Notes under the pieces: generated by a model | The model's input: only the letters and a program-made list of their open reading frames with translations | Told to the model about the DNA's origin: nothing | Databases searched by the model: none | NCBI RefSeq assembly: GCF_000745775.1 | Contig: NZ_JQJY01000008.1 | Span: 186,001-250,000 of the forward strand | DNA length: 64,000 bases | Direction: 5' to 3' | Origin: Flavobacterium sp. ASV13 | GTDB taxonomy: Bacteria > Bacteroidota > Bacteroidia > Flavobacteriales > Flavobacteriaceae | Translations under genes and position numbers: made by a program | Shown: in pieces, positions 10,601 to 18,845 of the stretch | Numbering within the stretch: position 1 is the first letter of the stretch | Layout: each line of letters begins with the position of its first letter

Positions 10601-10851
10601 CAGGTTCTGCAGATCCTTTTTCTGGACTTCTTGGTTTCCAAAAAGCATCTTTCGTAAAAATTCGTAATATTTCTTTGGGTTATAATTTATCTAAAGACGT
10701 TGCAAATAAAATTGGATTAGCAAACATGAAACTTTATGTTCAGGCTGTAAATCCAGGAAGCATCTACCAATCTCTTAAGTGGTATGATTTTGATACTGAG
10801 AAAACGTATTACAACCGCAGTTTTGTTATGGGTATTGAAGTTGGGTTTTAA
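7696..10851 (+). CDS. SusC/RagA-family TonB-dependent outer-membrane transporter (1)
   Basis: A 1051-residue protein with a signal peptide ending near GYAQ. Then come a carboxypeptidase-regulatory-like beta domain (about 26-105, GLPIPGANVLIKGT), a TonB-box-like EIVVVGYG (about 109-116) and a plug domain. The plug contains the SusC motifs RIRGNRSL, ILKDASATAIYGSRGANG and VIIVTTK. The rest is a 22-strand barrel ending in Phe. It forms the outer-membrane import pore and pairs with the SusD lipoprotein directly downstream (42 bases between stop and start). The substrate is inferred to be acetylated rhamnogalacturonan oligomers from the surrounding enzymes. It is a clear paralogue of the SusC at 13449 and shares even its promoter and leader. 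Confidence 0.95.
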   Translation: MKNKFSLLLILVMFALLQTAGYAQNKVVKGTITDAAGLPIPGANVLIKGTKQGTSTDFDGKYSISASTGQVLVYSSTGSKSVERTVSTSSEINVKLVEEVSQLNEIVVVGYGTAKKSDVTGSVSTINAQQLMNRPVSSATEALQGKIAGVDITTNERPGSLGTVRIRGNRSLTASNDPLYVVDGVPLMSASAIETLNPRDIESMDILKDASATAIYGSRGANGVIIVTTKQGKSGRFTLNYAGTVTTSDIVDRSPSMSASDFITFRRWAAYNLDPAKYANPATPTLANDKLIFDSALDGQTSRDNVLRGWASGTWDASKVINTNWTDYVTQTGVSTEHVISASGGSEKVNTYGSVGYLDNQGTQKGQWYKRYTAKLTSNITPVDWFKMTASFNVSWSEQDYGMSTLSARSGTSPDAIYGAAKQIYNIAVPYDANGNTIINPGGESGVYTIMDEWEKSTQQSQTMRVLGNFSANLDFGKMTHSLEGLTYKLNFGPDFRSWREGVYVDGTSSLKINANGSAGSNFARLSNRRDLSWTVDNIINYDRTFAAKHKVGLTLLQTASSWNIENSAMSANNIPKPSFLWNAMGSVDATNAANNARMSSGITERAISSYMARANYGYDNRYLLTVSGRWDGVTQLSEGHKWDFFPSAALAWRLNNEEFLKNVDWIKNLKLRLGVGTSGNSSVNPYGTLGNISQIFLPFNGQSNAIGFTTNEPYYTDTQTGMPNKNLGWEKTTQYNLGVDFSFLNNRISGTIDAYKSDTKDLLLRVDIPPVSGYPYIVSNIGQTKNHGVEVTLNLIPIQTATGFTWETNLNGAWQKDEIVGLANGAQDMVSNSWFIGQSIAVRYGYDNNGLWQNTPEDVAEMAKWNANGYKFTPGNVRPKDQNGDYKMDGTDRVVIGNSNPYYTMGWNNNFTYKGFDLGINLYGRAGYTASLGGEALTAHANQRETDYWTPDNPDAEFQKPILGQATSGSADPFSGLLGFQKASFVKIRNISLGYNLSKDVANKIGLANMKLYVQAVNPGSIYQSLKWYDFDTEKTYYNRSFVMGIEVGF

Positions 10852-10892
10852 TAAGTTGTGGCGAATTGAAGTATAACAATAAAAGTAAAAAA

Positions 10893-12995
10893 ATGAATAA
10901 TATAAAAAATATAGGAATTGGTCTTTTATTAACAGCGGGGATATTTTTCACTTCGTGTTCGAAAGACTTTCTGGACGAAGAACAAACAAATGCTTATTCG
11001 ACAGCTTATTTTGATACACCTGAAGGTCTTCAGGCGCTAACGGTATCTCTTTATGGTAATATTCGCTGGCATTTTGGTTTCGAATGGTCGTATGGAAATA
11101 CTTTGTATGGTACAGATGAGTTTACCAATGCAAATGACCTTACTAACGAAATGTGGAATACCTATGATAACCGTTTTGGACCAGTAGGTGCATCAGCAGC
11201 AACAGGAGCGGCTAACGGAAATGCAACTAATCCAAACGCGCTTTGGGATGAGATGTATTATGGTATTGCTTCTTGTAATACGATTATCGCTAAAGCAGAA
11301 AAAGTAATTACAGATACAAAAATTAGAAACCGTTGTTTAGCTCATGCTTATTTTTTAAGAGGGTATAACTATTACAGACTTGTTGCGCAATATGGAGGTG
11401 TTGTTCTTCAAACTACACCTATTGAAGGAGTTGTTCGTAATTATGAGCGTGCAAGTGAAGAGAAATGTTGGGAACAAGTAATATCTGATTTCCGCCAAGC
11501 TTACAGTCTTTTTGAAGGTGAAGTTTTTACTTATGGAAAAGGAGTTACCTGGACAAAAGCAACTGCTGCACATTTTTTAGCAAAATCGCTATTATTCCGT
11601 GCGTCTGAGCGTAATGATGCTTGGAATGCTGCTTACAAAGATGCTGATCTTAAGGAAGCAATCGATGCTTGTTCATATGCAATTACAGCTCGTGGACCAT
11701 TGACTCCTAATTACAGTGATTTATATGCAAACTGGACAGGAGTTGACTGCCCTAATGAGCAACTTAATGAAATTTTAATGGCTGCAGGGCACAATGCTGA
11801 TGCTGCTACAGTTGGTCGTTTTGGAAACCGTACATATAGTTATTTCGCTCCTCAGTTTTCTAGTTTTTCTGGAGGATGGGTAAGACGTGGTGTTTGGATT
11901 GGAAGTATGGATTTTCAGCGTTGTCGTCCTACAGAATACACATATGGTGTGTTTGATCACGTAAATGATGCACGTATGTGGAAAACTTTTAGAACTGTTT
12001 ATGGTGCAAATACTGTAATTGCTCCTAATCCGTCAGGGGTAAAAGTTGGAGATCCTGGTATTGTGATGATCTTGAATACTAAAAATGACAATACTTATGA
12101 CGGTGCTAAATTTGGTGCGAGTGTTCAGGCTCCAACTTGGACAGATGCAGCGGGTCGTTTACCAGAATGGAATACAGGAGCAAGACAAACTGCTACTACT
12201 GGAACTTTAGCAGTTAAAAAAGGACAATATGTACCTAACTCTTCGGTGTTGTATCAAAATGGAGTTTATGTAGCACCTACATTTAAAAACCAGCCAATTT
12301 GTAACTTCTTTGCTGGTATCAATAAAACAGAATGTGGATCTCGTACTGCTGAAAGAGGTGATTCACACCGTGATGTAATTATGGCTCGTCTTGCTGAAAC
12401 TTATTTAATACGTGCAGAATGCTATGTTCGTCTTAGCCAGTATGGAAATGCAATGCAGGATATCAACGTAGTAAGAGCAAGAGCACAATGGAAAGCAGGA
12501 GAAAATAGATCTTATTATAATGATGGTTCTCAAGCGTTTAAAACGAATCCTTTAAATACAGGAACTTCAGCTACAGCCTTTACAGCCTCAAATTTAGATA
12601 TGAATACTTATTATTTGTCTAATCCAACAATTCCCGTTACAACAGCAGCATCTGATTTGACATTGAAATCTTTCCCTAATAATTTACCTGCGGAAGATGA
12701 AGCTGTTATGGCTAAAGTTGGTGCTTCGACAGATAAAGAACGTGCTATAAACTTTATTCTTAATGAGTCTACTCGTGAGCTTTTAGGAGAATGGCAACGT
12801 TGGGAAACACTTTCTCGTACTGGAATGCTTATCAAACGTGCAAAAGCATTTAATGCTGAAGCGGCACCTAATATTAAAGTTGGTAAACACGAACTTCGTC
12901 CAATTCCTCAAACTTTTATTGATGGATTATTAAACGATGATGGTTCTAATTTATCAGCTGCACAAAAAGCAGCTTGGCAGAATCCAGGTTACTAA
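10893..12995 (+). CDS. SusD/RagB-family nutrient-binding outer-membrane lipoprotein (1)
   Basis: A 700-residue lipoprotein starting at the ATG at 10893. An in-frame TTG at 10866 would add nine charged residues before the signal and is rejected. The signal ends in a lipobox FFTSC with the lipidated Cys at 22, followed by SKDFLDEE, the classic SusD beginning. TPR-like helices (WDEMYYGIASCNTIIAKAE, AHAYFLRGYNYYRLV) and the C-terminal RELLGEWQRWETLSRTG and LRPIPQTF blocks are family marks. It sits on the cell surface as the lid of the SusC barrel encoded just upstream. It is followed by a strong terminator at 13019. Confidence 0.94.
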   Translation: MNNIKNIGIGLLLTAGIFFTSCSKDFLDEEQTNAYSTAYFDTPEGLQALTVSLYGNIRWHFGFEWSYGNTLYGTDEFTNANDLTNEMWNTYDNRFGPVGASAATGAANGNATNPNALWDEMYYGIASCNTIIAKAEKVITDTKIRNRCLAHAYFLRGYNYYRLVAQYGGVVLQTTPIEGVVRNYERASEEKCWEQVISDFRQAYSLFEGEVFTYGKGVTWTKATAAHFLAKSLLFRASERNDAWNAAYKDADLKEAIDACSYAITARGPLTPNYSDLYANWTGVDCPNEQLNEILMAAGHNADAATVGRFGNRTYSYFAPQFSSFSGGWVRRGVWIGSMDFQRCRPTEYTYGVFDHVNDARMWKTFRTVYGANTVIAPNPSGVKVGDPGIVMILNTKNDNTYDGAKFGASVQAPTWTDAAGRLPEWNTGARQTATTGTLAVKKGQYVPNSSVLYQNGVYVAPTFKNQPICNFFAGINKTECGSRTAERGDSHRDVIMARLAETYLIRAECYVRLSQYGNAMQDINVVRARAQWKAGENRSYYNDGSQAFKTNPLNTGTSATAFTASNLDMNTYYLSNPTIPVTTAASDLTLKSFPNNLPAEDEAVMAKVGASTDKERAINFILNESTRELLGEWQRWETLSRTGMLIKRAKAFNAEAAPNIKVGKHELRPIPQTFIDGLLNDDGSNLSAAQKAAWQNPGY

Positions 12996-13018
12996 AATCT
13001 TTTTACTTTTTGTTTTTG

Positions 13019-13050
13019 AAAGCCGTCTCATTATGAGGCGGCTTTTTTTT
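13019..13050 (+). terminator. Terminator after first SusD
   Basis: A 12-bp stem (left arm 13019-13030, right arm 13034-13045, one G-U pair) with a T-run follows the SusD stop. Its core CCGTCTCA/TGAGGCGG is the same as in the terminator after the second SusD. The rest of the gap to 13371 is AT-rich, and no gene or clear element is seen there. Confidence 0.85.
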
Positions 13051-13370
13051 GTGTTTTTAAAGTGAAAATGATACTAGTAAATCATGAAAATAAACGGATC
13101 ATAAAATATTTTTAGAAAAAAAATGCAATCGATTACATTGGTTTGGAAAAAATATCATAATTTTCGGATATTAATTTCACATTCAATAAAAATTTTTGAA
13201 TAAAATTATGGTATGTGAAAAAATAATAACGTTTCGTTTTTATATTCATATTTAGAAGCCTTTTATTCAATTTTCCTTTGAAAATCAAGTGTTTGAAGGA
13301 TTTTATGGTTAAAAAAATCTTAAATAATTTTTGTAAAACTCTGTAAGTTAGAATAGTTATAAATTATTTT

Positions 13371-13416
13371 GCAGGATACTACAGGACAGTGCGAGATTAA
13401 CTTCTAAATAAATTTG
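13371..13416 (+). promoter_or_regulatory. Operator S3 and promoter for the second SusC/SusD pair
   Basis: GCAGGA at 13371-13376 and ACAGGA at 13381-13386, then exactly 22 bases and a perfect TAAATTTG at 13409-13416. The start codon at 13449 follows a leader almost identical to that of the first SusC gene. Confidence 0.82.
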
Positions 13417-13448
13417 AGTAACTAATTAATTAACCAAATTTAACTTTT

Positions 13449-16400
13449 ATGAAAAACAAATTGAGTGTGCTGCTGTTGATAGCCATGATTGCATTATTCC
13501 ATGCATCTGGTTACGCGCAGAACAAAGTAGTCAAAGGTACCATTAAAGATGCTACAGGATTGCCAATTCCGGGTGTCAATGTACTCATCAAAGGAAGCCA
13601 GAATGGAGTGAGTACCGATCTGGATGGAAGTTACTCTATTAATGCGGCTTCTGGAAACATTCTTGTTTACAGTTTTATCGGTTTTAAAAAACAAGAAATT
13701 ACTGTTGGCGCTGCAACTGTTTACAATGTTTTGTTGAAAGAAGAGGACAATTCTCTTGAGGAGGTAGTCGTAGTAGGTTACGGTACAAAAAAGAAAAAGG
13801 ATCTTACTGGATCAATTGTGAGCGTAAATGCTGAAGAAATCGCATCAAGACCGGTAGTTAATGCCGTACAGGCTATGCAGGGAAAAGCTGCGGGTGTAGA
13901 TGTTTCTTCAAATGAACGTCCGGGAACTGTTGGAAATATTACTATTCGTGGAGCTCGTTCTATTTCTGCTTCAAATGCACCGCTTTATGTAGTTGATGGT
14001 ATTCCTCTAAATTCAAGATTGATTACTGATGCCTCTACAGGTAAAATTAGTGTTGATGCCAATTCTGGAGGTATCGACTTCTTAAATCCAACTGATATTG
14101 AAACAATCGACGTTTTAAAAGATGCTTCTGCAACGGCAATTTATGGTTCACGTGGTGCAAACGGAGTTATCATTGTTACAACTAAAAAAGGTAAAAACGG
14201 AAAATTTACTTTGAATTATGATACTTCTTTAATGACGGAAACAATTCATGAAAATGCACCAATGATGTCAGCGGGAGAATATATCGAATTTCGTCGTTGG
14301 GGAAGATATTACTCTAACCCGTCAGCTTTTCCTAAAGGAGATGCTCCTACAATAGAAAATGATAAGTTAATTTTCCTTGCTTCTGCTGACCCGGCTGCAT
14401 GGGCAAACATCGAGAAAGGATGGGCTGGCGGAACTTGGGACGGTTCTAAAGTGGCAACTACAGACTGGACTAAATTTGTAACCCGTACCGGAATCACACA
14501 ACAGCATACTATTGGTGTAAGCGGTGGAACTGAAAAAATGAAAGGTTACGGTTCTTTTGGATATTTAGATAACACAGGAACTTTATTTGGACAAAGTTAT
14601 GTGCGTTACAGTGGAACTGCCAATGTTGATATTACACCAACAAAATGGTTTTCTATGGGTGTGAGTCTTAATACAAGTTATGGTATAAATGAATATGGGC
14701 AATCAAACGTAGGTAGAACTGCCGTTACAAGTTCAACAGGAATTTATGCAACAGCACGTACAAACCTTCCTTACGCAGTTCCTTATGACAGCAACGGAAA
14801 CCGAATTGACAGTCCAGGTGGAGATTCAACGATCAGAACTCCTGTTGATGAATATAAATTGTCTCAAGATCAGCGTATAACTTTGCGTGCTTTTGGTAGT
14901 TTGTATGCTCAGTTTGATTTGGGAGCAATTTCTTCAAAACTTGACGGTTTAAAATACCGTATCAATTTTGGTCCTGATCTTACCTCATTCCGTGATGGTG
15001 TTTATTTGGATGGTAAATCGGCTATTCGTTCAGGAACTAGTTTTGCTTCTCTAGCTAAAGAACAAACAATTTCATATACATTGGATAACTTGATTTTCTA
15101 CAACAAAACATTCGGGAATCACAGTTTTGGAGGTACATTATTAATGAGCCAGACGGAGTATCATAATGAAAACAGTTCAATGTCTGCAAATGATATTAAA
15201 AACCCTGAAAACAAATGGAACGCTCTGAATCCTGCGAATGTTACACTTGCTGGATATTCTTCGGGTCTTACTGATACAGGTTTATTGTCATACATGGGTA
15301 GGGTAAATTATACGTATGCTGATAAATATTTGTTTACTGCTTCTGGCCGTTATGACGGAGCTTCGCAATTAGCGGCAGCAAACAGATGGGCATTTTTTCC
15401 GAGTGCTTCAGCTGCATGGATATTAAACAAAGAAAAATTCTTAGAAAATGTTTCTTGGGTTAATCAATTAAAATTGAGAGTGGGTTACGGTGAAACTGGT
15501 AACGCTGCAGTTCCTGCATATGCAACACAACCTCCATTAGTTGGGATTGTTTATCCTAATGGATCGGGTGTTGTAAACAATACATCTTTAGGAAATGTTG
15601 ATTTGGGTTGGGAACAAACGGCTCAATTTAACTACGGTATTGATTTCGCATTATTCAGTAATAGAGTTTCCGGTGCTTTGGATTATTTTACAAGCAGAAC
15701 AACTGATTTGTTATTAAAAAGCAGTGTACCAACGGTTATCGGGGTTAAAGATACTTACCAAAACGTTGGAGAAACAGAAGGTAAAGGTGTCGAACTTACT
15801 TTGAGCACGGTAAACGTTACAACAAAAGATTTTGAGTGGACTACTAACATCAGTGCTTCTTATCAGCAAAATAAAATTGTATCGCTTCAAAACGGAAAAT
15901 TTGACGATATCAACAATAACTTATTTATTGGAGATTCTCAAAATGTAATTTACGGTTTCGAATCAAACGGAATCTGGAAGCCAGAGGACGCTGCCGAAAT
16001 GGCCAAATTTAATGCAGTTATGGGGCCAAATACTTTCACTTTTGGTAATGCAAGACCAGTTGACCAAAATGGCGATTATAAAATTGATGCAAATAATGAC
16101 CGTGTTATTATTGGTTCAAAAGATCCGAAATATATTTTTGGTATGACAAATACTTTCAGCTACAAAAATTTCGAATTATCATTCTTTGTATATGGACGTA
16201 TGGGCTATTTGTATGATACTTTAGGTGAAAATGAAGGTGCAAAAGGAAGCCAGAGATCTATTAATTATTATACAGATAATAATACAAATGCAGAATATCA
16301 AAAACCTATTTATTCAGCAGGTACAGGAGATCCTTATTACCCAATTTTAGGATATCGCAATGGGGCATTTTTGAAAATGAGAAATATTTCTTTAGGATAT

Positions 16401-16568
16401 CATTTTGATAAAGAATTAGTACAGAGCCTTGGACTTTCTAAATTGAGAATTTATTGTCAGGCTACTAATCCGGGTATGATTTTTACAAAAGTAAAATGGA
16501 CTGATTTGGATACGCAGACAACGGCTTCAAACAGAGGTATAACTTTAGGGTTAAATGTAGAATTCTAA
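13449..16568 (+). CDS. SusC/RagA-family TonB-dependent outer-membrane transporter (2)
   Basis: A 1039-residue paralogue of the SusC at 7696. The signal peptide (MKNKLSVLLLIAMIALF, ending GYAQ) and the carboxypeptidase-like domain GLPIPGVNVLIKG are shared. So are the TonB-box-like EEVVVVGYG and the plug motifs ITIRGARSIS and VLKDASATAIYGSRGANG. It differs from copy 1 by a roughly 20-residue insertion in the plug loop (RLITDASTGKISVDANSGG) before FLNPTDIE. The barrel part diverges strongly, which points to a different oligomer preference, such as length or decoration. The partner SusD begins 20 bases after the stop. Confidence 0.95.
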   Translation: MKNKLSVLLLIAMIALFHASGYAQNKVVKGTIKDATGLPIPGVNVLIKGSQNGVSTDLDGSYSINAASGNILVYSFIGFKKQEITVGAATVYNVLLKEEDNSLEEVVVVGYGTKKKKDLTGSIVSVNAEEIASRPVVNAVQAMQGKAAGVDVSSNERPGTVGNITIRGARSISASNAPLYVVDGIPLNSRLITDASTGKISVDANSGGIDFLNPTDIETIDVLKDASATAIYGSRGANGVIIVTTKKGKNGKFTLNYDTSLMTETIHENAPMMSAGEYIEFRRWGRYYSNPSAFPKGDAPTIENDKLIFLASADPAAWANIEKGWAGGTWDGSKVATTDWTKFVTRTGITQQHTIGVSGGTEKMKGYGSFGYLDNTGTLFGQSYVRYSGTANVDITPTKWFSMGVSLNTSYGINEYGQSNVGRTAVTSSTGIYATARTNLPYAVPYDSNGNRIDSPGGDSTIRTPVDEYKLSQDQRITLRAFGSLYAQFDLGAISSKLDGLKYRINFGPDLTSFRDGVYLDGKSAIRSGTSFASLAKEQTISYTLDNLIFYNKTFGNHSFGGTLLMSQTEYHNENSSMSANDIKNPENKWNALNPANVTLAGYSSGLTDTGLLSYMGRVNYTYADKYLFTASGRYDGASQLAAANRWAFFPSASAAWILNKEKFLENVSWVNQLKLRVGYGETGNAAVPAYATQPPLVGIVYPNGSGVVNNTSLGNVDLGWEQTAQFNYGIDFALFSNRVSGALDYFTSRTTDLLLKSSVPTVIGVKDTYQNVGETEGKGVELTLSTVNVTTKDFEWTTNISASYQQNKIVSLQNGKFDDINNNLFIGDSQNVIYGFESNGIWKPEDAAEMAKFNAVMGPNTFTFGNARPVDQNGDYKIDANNDRVIIGSKDPKYIFGMTNTFSYKNFELSFFVYGRMGYLYDTLGENEGAKGSQRSINYYTDNNTNAEYQKPIYSAGTGDPYYPILGYRNGAFLKMRNISLGYHFDKELVQSLGLSKLRIYCQATNPGMIFTKVKWTDLDTQTTASNRGITLGLNVEF

Positions 16569-16587
16569 ATAATTAAAAAACATCATT

Positions 16588-18531
16588 ATGAAAAATTATA
16601 AAAAACTATATATCAACTTAATGCTTGTTGCAGCGCTGACTTTAGGAAGTTCTTGCAGCAAAGACTTTCTTGACGAAGAGTTGACAACGGCTTACAGTTC
16701 AGATTATTATAAAACTGAGGCTGGAATTCAGGCTTTGGCAGTCGGAACTTATTATCAGGTATTTGCAGCAGAATTTCAAGGCGAAGTACCACTTACTGCT
16801 ACAGAATCTGGAACTGATGAATTTCATGCCGGAGGTGACCCTTCAAACTGGATTTGGAATTCGTATTCTTCTGGATTTAAGGCTTTTGTAACAGTTTCGA
16901 ATGCGAATACTGTTGCGGCAAATACACACTGGGATAACTTATATATCGGAATTGGGAATGCCAATACATTAATTGAGTCGGCCACAAATATCGTTTCATC
17001 AAATGACGCAATTAAGAAAACGGCTTTAGGTGAAGGTTACTTTTTAAGAGCTTTTAGTTATCTGCAATTAGTAAGTCAGTATGGCGCTGTTCCTTTAAAA
17101 TTAAAAACAAGTTCTACAGTTGAGTTAGAATTTACAAGAGCCGCTCCACAAGAAGTTTTAGCTCAGGTTATTGCTGATTTTACTCAGGCTTATAATTTAT
17201 TAGGAAATGCTGGAGCTCCGGCAAAAATCACTAAAGATGCAGCGGCTCATTATTTGGCGAAAGCTTATTTAACTCGTGCAAGTGAAATTAACGACAGCTG
17301 GAATGGAACTACAAAAACGGCCGATTTACAGCAAGTTGTTGCTTTATCTGATGAGGTAATTTCGCGTCACCCATTAGCAGCTAATTATGATAATTTATGG
17401 TCATACACAACTGCTGACGGTGCTAACGAAAAACTTCCGGAGTTGATTTTATCTGCACAGTTCAATGCAAGTACATTAACAACTGGAGGAAATCAGCAGC
17501 ATTTATATTTCCTTTCTACTTACGACCAATTGCCCCAAATGAAGCGTAACCTTGCCGGCGGAAGACCTTTTAGCCGTTTGGCCCCAACTTATTTTGTATA
17601 TGATGCTTTTGATCACGTAAATGATTCACGTTTCTGGAAAAGTTTCCAAACAAAAAGTATTGTCAATAATGCATCTGGAGCTGTTTATAAAAATGGCGAT
17701 TTAGGAATTATGTATATTGTCAACACAGCTGCAGACACACGTTTTGCAAAAACTAAAAATACCGATGCGATCATTTATCCAAAAACAGGAAAAACAATTC
17801 CGAGTGTTTATGTAGCTTATGCAGCTGATAAAGTGGGGTTAATGGCCGATGTAAGATTTCCTTCTTTAAGTAAATATATGGACGGAAACAGAATCGATTT
17901 GAGTAATATAAAAGGATCTCGTGATATTACATTGGCTCGTTCCGGAGAAACTTACTTAATGGCTGCCGAAGCAAAAATCCGTTTGGCAAAAGCTGGTGGC
18001 GCAACATATGCTGATGCGTTGCCTTATATCAATACGGTTCGTGCTCGTGCTGCATACAAAGCAGGTGAAAATCGTGCTGCTTACGCGGATGGTTCAGCGG
18101 CATATACAACGACAGGTCAGGCAGGAATTCCAATTTCGTATATTCCTGAAAACTCGTATTATGAGTCAAATAATATTGCAGTTGCAACAACTGCAACAAA
18201 CTTAGCAATTAATAGTATTACTGCATTACCAGCTGAAGATATGGCTGTAATTGCAAAATTAGGATACGGAACTGATTATGACAGAATGTTATGTTTAGTC
18301 CTTAATGAACGCACTAGAGAATTGTGTGGAGAATTTCACCGTTGGGAAGATTTAAGCCGTACTAAAACATTAGTTGCCAGAGCGAAAGCGTATAATATTG
18401 AAGCAGCTGCAAATATTCAGGAATATCATAACCTGCGTCCAATTCCACAGACTTTTCTTGATGGAGTTTATGCAAGTGGAAAACCTTTGACTGCAGAACA
18501 AAAAGCCGCTATGCAGAATCCAGGGTATTAA
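16588..18531 (+). CDS. SusD/RagB-family nutrient-binding outer-membrane lipoprotein (2)
   Basis: A 647-residue lipoprotein with lipobox LGSSC (Cys 23) and the SusD start SKDFLDEELTTAY. The TPR-like core (WDNLYIGIGNANTLIE, GEGYFLRAFSYLQLV) and the C-terminal RTRELCGEFHRWEDLSRT and LRPIPQTFLDGV match the family. Like SusD 1 it ends in QNPGY. It forms the surface lid of the second SusC transporter. No SusE/SusF-like extra surface glycan-binding gene follows. A terminator lies directly behind the stop codon. Confidence 0.94.
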   Translation: MKNYKKLYINLMLVAALTLGSSCSKDFLDEELTTAYSSDYYKTEAGIQALAVGTYYQVFAAEFQGEVPLTATESGTDEFHAGGDPSNWIWNSYSSGFKAFVTVSNANTVAANTHWDNLYIGIGNANTLIESATNIVSSNDAIKKTALGEGYFLRAFSYLQLVSQYGAVPLKLKTSSTVELEFTRAAPQEVLAQVIADFTQAYNLLGNAGAPAKITKDAAAHYLAKAYLTRASEINDSWNGTTKTADLQQVVALSDEVISRHPLAANYDNLWSYTTADGANEKLPELILSAQFNASTLTTGGNQQHLYFLSTYDQLPQMKRNLAGGRPFSRLAPTYFVYDAFDHVNDSRFWKSFQTKSIVNNASGAVYKNGDLGIMYIVNTAADTRFAKTKNTDAIIYPKTGKTIPSVYVAYAADKVGLMADVRFPSLSKYMDGNRIDLSNIKGSRDITLARSGETYLMAAEAKIRLAKAGGATYADALPYINTVRARAAYKAGENRAAYADGSAAYTTTGQAGIPISYIPENSYYESNNIAVATTATNLAINSITALPAEDMAVIAKLGYGTDYDRMLCLVLNERTRELCGEFHRWEDLSRTKTLVARAKAYNIEAAANIQEYHNLRPIPQTFLDGVYASGKPLTAEQKAAMQNPGY

Positions 18532-18564
18532 TATCAAACTTATTTTTTGGTTTTTTATGTTAGG

Positions 18565-18595
18565 AACCGTCTCAATTTTTGAGGCGGTTTTTTTT
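18565..18595 (+). terminator. Terminator after second SusD
   Basis: A 10-bp stem (left 18565-18574, right 18580-18589, one G-U pair) with a T-run to about 18595. The core matches the terminator after SusD 1, so it was probably duplicated with the SusCD unit. Confidence 0.82.
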
Positions 18596-18603
18596 ATTAT
18601 ATA

Positions 18604-18649
18604 GCAGGGTACAACAGGATAGTTTTCAGTTATTTAATATTTAAATTTG
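18604..18649 (+). promoter_or_regulatory. Operator S4 and promoter of a short leader transcript
   Basis: GCAGGG at 18604-18609 and ACAGGA at 18614-18619, then exactly 22 bases and a perfect TAAATTTG at 18642-18649. A terminator follows only 70 bases later (18719-18748). This promoter would therefore make an RNA of roughly 90 bases, or feed the esterase operon by read-through. Confidence 0.75.
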
Positions 18650-18655
18650 ATTATC

Positions 18656-18748
18656 ATTTTAAGGATATTGGTTTTCGTTAATATGGTAATGGTAAAATTA
18701 AGTGGTTTTGATTTTACGAAGGCAGTAACGTTTGTTGCTGCCTTTTTT
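18656..18748 (+). ncRNA. Candidate short RNA or attenuated leader
   Basis: A predicted transcript runs from about 7 bases after the S4 -7 box to the intrinsic terminator at 18719-18748. It has no ORF with a credible start. Either a small RNA co-induced with the locus or an attenuator in front of the esterase operon fits. This is inference from promoter and terminator only. Confidence 0.35.
18719..18748 (+). terminator. Terminator between two tandem operators
   Basis: Stem AAGGCAGTAAC (18719-18729) pairs with GTTGCTGCCTT (18734-18744) with one G-U pair, followed by a T-run. It lies between operators S4 and S5, where no protein gene ends. Confidence 0.75.
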
Positions 18749-18771
18749 GTTTTTTATATTTCTGAACCAAA

Positions 18772-18817
18772 ACAGGGAAGCACAGGATACCGATATCGTT
18801 TTAGTACTTTATCTTTA
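18772..18817 (+). promoter_or_regulatory. Operator S5 and promoter for the esterase operon
   Basis: ACAGGG at 18772-18777 and ACAGGA at 18782-18787, then exactly 22 bases and TATCTTTA at 18810-18817 (consensus except the last base). The esterase ATG is 29 bases further on. Confidence 0.74.
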
Positions 18818-18845
18818 AAGTTTTAGTATTAAAATTATATTCCGA

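Noticed and set aside
10866..10892. TTG start for the first SusD
   Set aside because: It adds charged residues in front of a normal lipoprotein signal. The ATG at 10893 fits better.
12996..13370. Possible small gene in the gap between the SusCD units
   Set aside because: Only the terminator and operator S3 are supported. No frame with a credible start or composition is present.
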